Assembly (NCBI RefSeq): GCF_033100095.1
Contig: NZ_CP136921.1
Coordinates: forward strand, 4,035,616-4,099,615
Length of the DNA: 64,000 nt
DNA from: Diaphorobacter limosus
GTDB lineage: Bacteria; Pseudomonadota; Gammaproteobacteria; Burkholderiales; Burkholderiaceae_C
Direction of reading: 5' to 3'
In this document: positions 57,853 to 64,000 of the stretch, in pieces
Layout of the letters: the number at the start of each line of letters is the position of its first letter
Numbering within the stretch: position 1 is the stretch's first letter
Notes under the pieces: generated by a model
Database searches by the model: none
What the model saw: only the letters and a program-made list of their open reading frames with translations
Told to the model about the DNA's origin: nothing
Program-made: the position numbers and the translations under genes

Positions 57853-58185
57853 ATGAGTGACAAGCAGGTGCGTGCGCAGTACACGCGAGAGTTCAAGCAG
57901 GAGGCTGTTCGGCAGGTCCGCTCGGGTCAGGCGATTGCGGTGGTGGCCAAGGTACTGGGCATTCCCAAAGCGAGCCTGGGCAACTGGGTACGGCTGTCAG
58001 CCAAGGGAGAATTGGACGGTGCGGGCGGTGGAGACAAGAGCATCCAGGTTTCGCCCGAGCAGATGGCGATAGCCCGGTTGCGTGCAGAGAATGCTCGCCT
58101 TCGCATGGAGCGCGACATCGCAAAAAAAGCCGCGGCGTACTTCGCGCAGGACACGCTGCGAGGTACGCCTGGATTCACCAAATGA
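57853..58185 (+). CDS. IS3-family transposase OrfA
   Basis: 110 aa from ATG 57853. HTH part (FKQEAVRQVRSGQAIAVVAK, VLGIPKASLGNWVRL) plus a leucine-rich end ENARLRMERDIAKKAAAYF. A run of seven A at 58122-58128 is a slippery site; -1 frameshifting there gives the OrfAB fusion, and no stop interrupts the -1 frame before orfB. OrfA stop overlaps the orfB ATG by 4 nt. Confidence 0.92.
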   Translation: MSDKQVRAQYTREFKQEAVRQVRSGQAIAVVAKVLGIPKASLGNWVRLSAKGELDGAGGGDKSIQVSPEQMAIARLRAENARLRMERDIAKKAAAYFAQDTLRGTPGFTK

Positions 58186-59051
58186 GAAAGCTGTACCCGG
58201 TGAGTGTGTCCTGCGGGGTGCTGGAGGTCAGCGCAAGCGGGTACTTCAACTGGCTACGCCGGCGTGAGTCTGGCCACGGTGGACCTGCCCGGCGTCACAG
58301 CGACGAAGCCCTGCTGGCGTACATGCGCGCCATCCACGCCGAGGTGAAGGGGGAATACGGCTGGCCCCGCATGCACAAGGAACTGCTGGCCCGGGGCATC
58401 CGGGTGGGCAAGGACCGGGTGCGCAAGCTCATGCAGCAGCACGGCATCAGGGCCAAGACCAAACGCAAGTTCGTGGTGACTACCGACAGCCGCCACAGCC
58501 TGCCGGTGGCGCCCGACTTGGTACAGCGGCGCTTTAACCCCGAGGCGCCCAACCAGCTGTGGAGTGGCGACATCACCTACATCCAAACCGACGAGGGCTG
58601 GCTGTACCTGGCTGCGGTCATCGACCTGTTCAACCGTCAGGTGGTGGGTTGGAGCCTGCAGCCGCACATGCAGGCCAGCCTGGTCAAGGACGCGCTGGCC
58701 ATGGCGTGGTGGCGCCGCAGGCCACCTCCTGGACTGATATTCCACAGCGACCGGGGCAGCCAGTATTGCAGCCATGAGTTCCAGGATGCCTTGAAGGACT
58801 GGGGCATGCGTTCATCGATGAGCAGAAAGGGGAACTGCTGGGACAACGCACCGACCGAGAGCTTCTGGGGTCGGCTGAAAACAGCCAGCGTACATGGGTG
58901 CAAATTCGCTACCCGTGAGCAGGCCAGGCAGGCGGTGATGGACTGGATGGCCTTCTACAATCACCGCAGGCTGCATTCGTCGCTGGGCTACCTCAGCCCG
59001 ATGCAGTACGAGCAGCGCTGGTACGAGGCACAGCGTAAAAAGGCCGCGTGA
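58182..59051 (+). CDS. IS3-family transposase OrfB (DDE integrase)
   Basis: 289 aa. rve-type catalytic core: first Asp in NQLWSGDITYIQTDEGW, second in IFHSDRGSQYCSHEFQ, Glu in NAPTESFWGRLKTA (D-D-35-E). N-terminal HTH_21 segment YGWPRMHKELLARGIRVGKD. Intact. Expressed mainly as OrfAB via -1 frameshift. Confidence 0.94.
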   Translation: MRKLYPVSVSCGVLEVSASGYFNWLRRRESGHGGPARRHSDEALLAYMRAIHAEVKGEYGWPRMHKELLARGIRVGKDRVRKLMQQHGIRAKTKRKFVVTTDSRHSLPVAPDLVQRRFNPEAPNQLWSGDITYIQTDEGWLYLAAVIDLFNRQVVGWSLQPHMQASLVKDALAMAWWRRRPPPGLIFHSDRGSQYCSHEFQDALKDWGMRSSMSRKGNCWDNAPTESFWGRLKTASVHGCKFATREQARQAVMDWMAFYNHRRLHSSLGYLSPMQYEQRWYEAQRKKAA

Positions 59052-59084
59052 ACCGTGGGTTAAGAGCTACACGAAACAGGGGCA

Positions 59085-60420
59085 AGGTCACTACCGCTTG
59101 CCTTCTCTTGAGCCAGCGCCGATGCGCTGAGGTGAGGCTTTTGAACTTGCCCCGGTGGATGATTTCAACGCCCGGGTTGTGTGCATCCACCCCTCTGAAG
59201 CCCAGATCGACGACCACCTGCTTGGGGCTGCGGCCCGTGTCTTCGGTCAGGATCGTTACCTGCTCGAGTTGCTCAGCCAAGGTGTGGCCGTCATAGGGGT
59301 TGCCGGTAAAGCTGCGTGCGCCCACCATCAGCCCTTGCCTGTGCGTTACCGCCACGCTGACCTTCACGCCGAACTCGTAAGGTTTCCTGGCCTTGCCCTT
59401 GCCAATGCACTCGACCTCCGGTGCGTGCATGGCATACAGCTTGTTCTTGTCTTTGGGTTGCTGGGTGCGGATGCGCTCGGCGCGCTGCATCAGATCGTGC
59501 AGGGCGGTCAGCGCCTCGGGCGGCACTTGGGGCATCTGCTTGATCTTGCGCCCCACCTCGCGCAACACGATGCCGAGGATGGTGCGCTGGCGCTTGACGG
59601 TCTTCTTGAGTCGCTTGAACTGCTTGGCATGGGCGTAGCCGCCGGCCTTGCGCCGCAAGGCCTTGCCTTCGCGCACAAAGGTCTGCTTCAGGGCAATGCC
59701 CGCCCACTTGGCGGCGATCACCACCTTGTGGCGGGCGATCTCCAGCAGGCGTGAGTCCACCGGGTGGGCAATGGCCTTCTCCTGCACCGTGGTGTCCACG
59801 ATCAACCGCTCGAACTCGGCGGGCCCGATGGCCCTGGAGGTGACGGCCGTGTCGATGGTGGCCTTGAGCAGTTCTTCCACGCCGGCCTCGCCAATCGCTG
59901 TACGAAAGCGTCCGATCTGCGTGGCGTCACACGGCAGGCGTGGTTCGTAGAAGCGCATGCCGCTGAAGTGCTGCCAGACCACGTTCTCCGCCCAGCGCTG
60001 CACCAGCTCCTCGTCGCTGAGCTTGTTGGCGTGCTTGAGGTACAGCAGGCTGGCCATCAGGCGGATGGGCAGGCGCGGACGGCCTGCGGCGGCGACTGCG
60101 CCGCCAGCCACTTGCACAGAAGGGCCAAACAGGTCGTCTTGTGCCACTGCACGGCCCTCGCGTGCCTGGCGAGCAAAGTGCGGTGCCAGCGCTGCCTCGA
60201 TCTGTGCCCAGGGCAGGCGGCTGGCGAGCACCGCCAGCGGGTGGTGCAGGTCGATCATCTCGGCCAGTGGTTGGCGGAAGAAGTCGGCGGTTTGACCGGG
60301 CTGGGGCATCACAAAACTCTCAGAAATCAATGGCTGGTGAATTGATTCTCGGGGGATGGAGCTGTCGGTGAAACAGCGCAAACCCAGTGTTTATGGGGGC
60401 TGGCTGAGTTTTGCAGGGCC
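59085..60420 (-). mobile_element. IS5-type element, 3' part lost at IS3 junction
   Basis: Right end is GGGGCTGGCTGAGTTTTGCA followed by GGGCC at 60420, which is a typical end of this IS group. The left end is missing: the element stops at the IS3 boundary at about 59085. Target repeats cannot be checked. Confidence 0.75.
59089..60309 (-). pseudogene. IS5-family transposase, C-terminally truncated
   Basis: Start ATG 60309 (MPQPGQTADFFRQPLAEMID). N-terminal and first catalytic Asp (LIVDTTVQEKAIAHPVDSRL), second Asp (VVVDLGFRGVDAHNPGVEII) are present; the reading frame then ends at KSLTSAHRRWLKRRQAVV, where the complete family continues with the catalytic Glu (about 80 more residues). Thus the DDE triad is incomplete and the enzyme is dead. 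The open frame runs on artificially into IS3. Confidence 0.85.
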
Positions 60421-60531
60421 GACTATCTATTGCGCCGCGATGCAGAACCCTCCGAGATGCTGACCCGGTTCATCGAGCGAGTGGCCTTCATTGATTCGAC
60501 GGATAGCCTCGACGCCGCCAGGAACTCCTGA
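60421..60531 (+). pseudogene. 3' end of an unidentified gene cut by the IS5-type element
   Basis: 36 codons, DYLLRRDAEPSEMLTRFIER then VAFIDSTDSLDAARNS, ending in TGA at 60531. It begins exactly where the IS ends. It looks like a genuine coding 3' end (acidic, helical) but I do not recognise the family. Confidence 0.4.
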
Positions 60532-60556
60532 CCGACCCGATGAAAGGACTGGAACC

Positions 60557-60784
60557 ATGAACAAAGTGATGCTGCTGGTGGTGGCCGCCACGTTGACGGC
60601 ATGCGGCCCCTCTCAACCTTCGGAAACCGTGGATGCGCTCGTTGCTAATCCCGAGCGCATTAAAGAGATTCAACGGCAATGCAAGGAAGATCGTGCGAAG
60701 GTCGGCGATGAGCTTTGCCGCCGTGCGGCCGAAGCCGCCAATCGCCGTTTCTTCGGTGATCGACCTGAGCAAAAGTCCAAGTAG
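60557..60784 (+). CDS. EexN/TrbK-family small lipoprotein
   Basis: 75 aa from ATG 60557. Lipoprotein signal with lipobox LTACGPSQ (C16), then SETVDALVANPERIKEIQRQ, CKEDRAKVGDELCRRAAEAA and RRFFGD, the TrbK/EexN pattern (entry-exclusion type lipoproteins of conjugative elements). A second, related lipoprotein is encoded at 62494. Upstream of the coupling-protein gene, as in Tn4371-like ICEs. Confidence 0.8.
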   Translation: MNKVMLLVVAATLTACGPSQPSETVDALVANPERIKEIQRQCKEDRAKVGDELCRRAAEAANRRFFGDRPEQKSK

Positions 60785-61000
60785 CCTTGTTGTAGTCGCT
60801 TCGCTGCGACAAAGTTCTCGCCGTGACCGCATCACGCCGCAACGTGTTCTTGCACGCTGCGTTCTTATGGCTTTCGCTCCTGCAAGAAATCAGGCTTTTT
60901 CGGCCTAAATCACAGCCATAACGGCCTTTGACCGGCCTGTACGCACGCCTTGATCCTCAGTGCTGCGGCACCTCCGTGTGCCGTGATCGGAGGCGAGGTT

Positions 61001-62578
61001 ATGCAAGGGACGAACGTGCTGTTCGGTCAGATCGCCGTGGTATTCGGCATCGTGATCGCCGGCGTGTGGGCAGCCACACAATGGACAGCCGCCGCCCTGG
61101 GCTATCAGCTACGCCTTGGCTCGCCCTGGTTCGACTTCTTCGGTGCGCCGGTCTATCACCCGTGGCGGCTGTTCGAGTGGTGGTTCTTCTTCGATGCCTA
61201 CGCGCCCCGCGTCTTTGACATCGGCGGCGCGATTGCGGGCGGCAGCGGCCTGGTGGCCGTGCTGGTGGCCATCGGCATGTCGATCTGGCGCTCGCGCCAG
61301 TCGCGTCTGGTCACGACCTACGGCTCGGCGCGCTGGGCGAACGCGGATGACATTCGCAAGGCCGGTCTCACACAGCCGGGCGGCGTGTTCCTCGGCCAGC
61401 ACGAACGCCAGTACCTGCGCCACGAAGGCCCGGAACACGTCCTGACCTTCGCACCCACCCGCTCGGGCAAAGGCGTTGGCCTGGTGGTGCCCACCTTGTT
61501 GAGCTGGCCCGCGTCCGCCGTCATCCATGACATCAAGGGCGAGAACTGGCAGATCACCGCAGGCTGGCGCAGTCGGTTCAGCCACTGCCTGCTGTTCAAC
61601 CCGACCGATGCGAAGTCGGCGGCCTACAACCCGCTGCTGGAGGTGCGGCGCGGCGCGCATGAAGTGCGCGACGTGCAGAACATCGCGGACATTCTGGTCG
61701 ATCCCGAAGGCGCGCTGGAGAAGCGCAACCATTGGGAAAAGACTTCGCACGCGCTGCTGGTCGGGGCCATCCTGCATGTGCTCTACGCAGGCGAAGACAA
61801 GACGCTGCGTGGCGTCGCCAACTTTCTGTCCGACCCGGCCAGCCCGTTCGAGCTGACCTTGCACCGGATGATGACCACGCCGCACCTCGGCGATGGGCCG
61901 CATCCGGTCGTCGCATCGGCGGCGCGTGAAGTCCTCAACAAGAGCGACAACGAACGCTCGGGCGTGCTGTCCACGGCCATGTCGTTCCTCGGCCTGTACC
62001 GCGACCCGACCGTGGCCGAAGTCACCTCGCGCTGCGACTGGCGCATCGCTGACCTGATCGCGGCCGAGCATCCGGTATCGCTGTATCTGGTGGTGCCGCC
62101 TTCGGACATATCGCGGACGAAGCCGCTCATTCGCCTGATCCTCAACCAGATCGGGCGGCGTCTCACCGAATCGCTCGATGGCTCCGATGGCATCGAGCGC
62201 CGCCACAAGCTGCTGCTGATGCTCGATGAGTTCCCTGCGCTGGGGCGCCTGGACTTCTTCGAGACGGCACTGGCCTTCATGGCGGGCTACGGCATCCGGA
62301 GCTTCCTCATCGCGCAGTCGCTCAACCAGATCGACAAGGCGTATGGGCAAAACCACTCCATCCTCGACAACTGCCATGTGCGCGTGACGTTCGCCACGAA
62401 CGACGAGCGCACCGCCAAACGGATCTCCGAGACGCTGGGCACGGCCACCGAGCTGCGCGCCCAGCGCAACTACGCGGGCCATCGGCTCGCGCCGTGGCTG
62501 GGCCGCCCGTCGTGTTCGCCTTCGCCGTTCATGTGCTGGTGCTGGCCGGCTGTGACCGGCCGCAGCAGTTGCCGGTGA
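61001..62578 (+). pseudogene. traG: conjugative coupling protein TraG/VirD4, C-terminus lost by deletion
   Basis: ATG 61001 after AGGCGAGG. 525 aa open frame. TM segments near 10-30 and 75-95, Walker A FAPTRSGKGVGLVVPTLLSW (about 150-170), Walker B LLLMLDEFPALGRL. TraG-like sequence holds up to RAQRNYAGHRLAPWLG (about 62503) and then becomes RPSCSPSPFMCWCW, an out-of-frame reading of trbK. The normal protein continues another 100 or more residues (the HVMVSRQETARPLL part). A deletion with one end in traG and the other near the start of trbK explains it. The coupling ATPase is probably non-functional. Confidence 0.85.
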
Positions 62579-62820
62579 ATGCGCTCGCCGCCGACCCGGC
62601 CCGGCTGCACGCGCTGCGCGCGCAATGCCGCACGGGCGCGCATGACGGCGCGCTTTGCGCGCAGGTGGCTCAAGCCGACCTGCGGCGCTTTCTCTCGGGC
62701 CAGGCCGGGCCGGACGAGTACCAGACGCTGGCCGACCTGCCGCCGATCCCGCCCAGCTTCGATGAACCCGCCGATGGCAGTGCGGCAATCGCTCTGCCTG
62801 GGCAGGAGGACTCGCCATGA
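62494..62820 (+). CDS. trbK: TrbK-like lipoprotein, 5' end created by deletion
   Basis: 108 aa if read from GTG 62494, which lies inside the traG sequence; the original start is lost. VVFAFAVHVLVLAGCDRPQQ is the lipoprotein signal with lipobox LAGC; DPARLHALRAQCRTGAHDGA then LCAQVAQADLRRFLSGQ is the TrbK core. It overlaps trbL by 4 nt (ATGA). Its expression would depend on the GTG and on traG-derived ribosome-binding sequence. Confidence 0.75.
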   Translation: MAGPPVVFAFAVHVLVLAGCDRPQQLPVNALAADPARLHALRAQCRTGAHDGALCAQVAQADLRRFLSGQAGPDEYQTLADLPPIPPSFDEPADGSAAIALPGQEDSP

Positions 62821-64000
62821 ACGACGTGACGGTCATCGACCGCTTCCTCGACACCTTTTCGCGCTACATCGACTCGGGCTTTGGCCTGTTGCACGGCGAA
62901 GTGGCGTTTCTGACCGCCACGCTGATCGTCATCGACATGACGCTCGCCGGGCTGTTCTGGGCGATGAGTCATGCCACCGGCCAGGGCGAGGACGTGATCG
63001 CCAAGCTGATCCGCAAGGTGCTGTACGTCGGCGCCTTCGCCTACATCATCGGCAACTTCAACTGGTTGGCTGGCATCGTGTTCCGCTCCTTCGCCGGGCT
63101 GGGCCTGACGGCCAGCGGCTCGACCTTGAGCATGGAGAACTTCCTGCAACCGGGCCGGCTGGCGAAGGTCGGCATCGACGCCGGGGCGCCGATCCTGCAA
63201 CAGATCGGCGACATGGCGGGCTTTCCCGAGGTGTTCGTGAACATCACGCCCATCGTCGTGATGTTCCTAGCCTGGCTGATCGTCCTCCTGTGCTTCTTCG
63301 TGCTGGCGGTGCAGCTTTTCATCACGCTGATCGAGTTCAAGCTGACCACGCTCGCGGGCTTCGTGCTCGTGCCGTTCGCGCTGTGGAACAAGACCGCGTT
63401 CCTCGCCGAGAAGGTACTGGGCAACGTGGTGTCATCGGGCATCAAGGTGCTGGTGCTGGCGGTGATCGTGGGCATCGGCTCGGGCCTGTTCGCTGAGTTC
63501 CAGGTACAGCCGGCCGAGCCATCCATCGACCACTCCGTGGTCGTGATGCTGGCCTCGCTGACGCTGTTGGCCTTGGGCATCTTCGGGCCGGGCATTGCAA
63601 CCGGGCTGGTGTCCGGCGGGCCGCAGCTCGGCGCGGGTGCGATGGCCGGTGCCGCGCTGGGCGCGGCCGGTGCTGCTGTTGCCGTGGGCGCTGCGGCCAC
63701 GGGCGTCGGCGGCGCAGTCGCCGCCGGAGCGCGCATGGCACCCGCAGCCGCCAAGCTGGCGGGCAGCGGAGCGCGGGCCGCTACCGGAGCGGCCAGCAGC
63801 GCCCGGTCAGCGTTTCAGGCGGGTTCTGCATCCGCCGGCGGCGGCCTCAAGGGCGCTGCCGCTGGTGTCGGCAATGTCGCCAAGACCGGCGCACAGGCGG
63901 CCGGGCAGAAGGTGGCCGAAGGCGCGCGCTCGATGAAGGAGCGTGTCGCCGCTGCCTTCCGGCCCGACGATGCCGGATCGCCTACCACCTGGGCCGCTTC
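62817..64000 (+). CDS. trbL: P-type conjugative transfer protein TrbL, partial (runs off window)
   Basis: At least 394 codons from ATG 62817. Polytopic membrane protein of the VirB6/TrbL family: hydrophobic segments around LTATLIVIDMTLAGLFWAMS, VLYVGAFAYIIGNFNWLAGI, MFLAWLIVLLCFFVLAVQLF and VVVMLASLTLLALGIFGPGI, with the typical FRSFAGLGLTASGST loop, then a long Ala/Gly-rich tail (GAGAMAGAALGAAGAAVAVG). Forms the inner-membrane channel of the mating apparatus. Intact as far as visible. Confidence 0.92.
   Translation, partial: MNDVTVIDRFLDTFSRYIDSGFGLLHGEVAFLTATLIVIDMTLAGLFWAMSHATGQGEDVIAKLIRKVLYVGAFAYIIGNFNWLAGIVFRSFAGLGLTASGSTLSMENFLQPGRLAKVGIDAGAPILQQIGDMAGFPEVFVNITPIVVMFLAWLIVLLCFFVLAVQLFITLIEFKLTTLAGFVLVPFALWNKTAFLAEKVLGNVVSSGIKVLVLAVIVGIGSGLFAEFQVQPAEPSIDHSVVVMLASLTLLALGIFGPGIATGLVSGGPQLGAGAMAGAALGAAGAAVAVGAAATGVGGAVAAGARMAPAAAKLAGSGARAATGAASSARSAFQAGSASAGGGLKGAAAGVGNVAKTGAQAAGQKVAEGARSMKERVAAAFRPDDAGSPTTWAA

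Larger units (their letters stand above)
57795..59084 (+). mobile_element. IS3-family insertion sequence
   Basis: 1290 bp. Imperfect terminal repeats TGCCCTTG...GTTCTTAACCC and the inverse TGCCCCTG...GCTCTTAACCC. A 4-bp direct repeat AGGT flanks it (57791-57794, 59085-59088), but the left flank is the SIR2 gene and the right is an IS5-type transposase fragment, so the flanks are from different genes. Carries orfA and orfB in the usual overlapping arrangement. Confidence 0.85.

Noticed and set aside
60785..61000. Short frame 60633-60908 between the lipoprotein and traG
   Set aside because: It overlaps the lipoprotein gene in another frame and has no ribosome-binding site or family resemblance.

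Overview
The window is GC-rich (except for one AT-richer patch near 55.6-56.2 kb and 57.6-57.8 kb) and reads as chromosome of a betaproteobacterium of the Comamonadaceae type (Acidovorax/Alicycliphilus/Diaphorobacter-like). This rests on protein resemblance, on the short interspersed TAGCT...GCGCTTG...AAGCGC repeat that I associate with this family, and on a Tn4371-like conjugation module. It is an inference from reading, not a database result. No rRNA, tRNA or CRISPR array was seen.

Layout. (1) 0-5.2 kb: a reduced-sulfur module with a partial cytochrome c, SoxW-like thioredoxin, SoxH-like metallo-hydrolase, YeeE/YedE sulfur transporter, a diheme c4-type cytochrome, and flavocytochrome c sulfide dehydrogenase (fccB-fccA). 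(2) 5.3-11.3 kb: MFS transporter, a LytS/LytTR-type two-component pair, small membrane proteins, uppP and an alpha/beta hydrolase. (3) 11.4-21.3 kb: an MdtABC-type RND efflux system (adaptor, two permeases, outer-membrane lipoprotein) whose two permease genes are separated by an 824-bp giant imperfect palindrome, and whose first permease carries an in-frame hairpin-rich insertion.

(4) 21.3-47.4 kb: one long minus-strand operon of 19 genes, running from 47.4 kb down to 21.3 kb and encoding an extracellular contractile injection system (eCIS; phage-tail-like, Afp/PVC/MAC type). It contains sheath, tube, a gp28-like chaperone, a linker protein, a DUF4255 terminator/cap protein, AAA+ ATPase, two DUF4157 proteins, an 88-aa protein, a tube-cap/LysM protein pair, gpD-like hub, gpV-like spike, PAAR tip, gp25, two gpJ-like baseplate proteins, a gpI-like protein and a DUF6519 protein. 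Most genes overlap by 4 nt or lie within 26 nt of each other. There is no capsid, terminase, replication or lysis gene, so this is not a prophage. The two DUF4157 proteins are the best effector candidates: one has a caspase/gingipain-like His/Cys pair and the other an E-x-K nuclease-like segment plus hydrophobic stretches.

(5) 47.6-64 kb: mutS, immediately followed upstream (20 bp from its start codon) by a phage-type integrase, regulator and excisionase, i.e. the end of a mobile island abutting the mutS 5' end. Inside the island are broken defence genes (an Mrr-like restriction endonuclease cut by an IS256-family element and also frameshifted; a SIR2-domain gene cut by a second IS256-family copy and truncated by an IS3-family element), an IS5-type remnant, and a conjugation module in which traG is fused out of frame to trbK by an apparent deletion removing the traG C-terminus and the expected trbB-trbJ genes. 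trbL runs off the window end.
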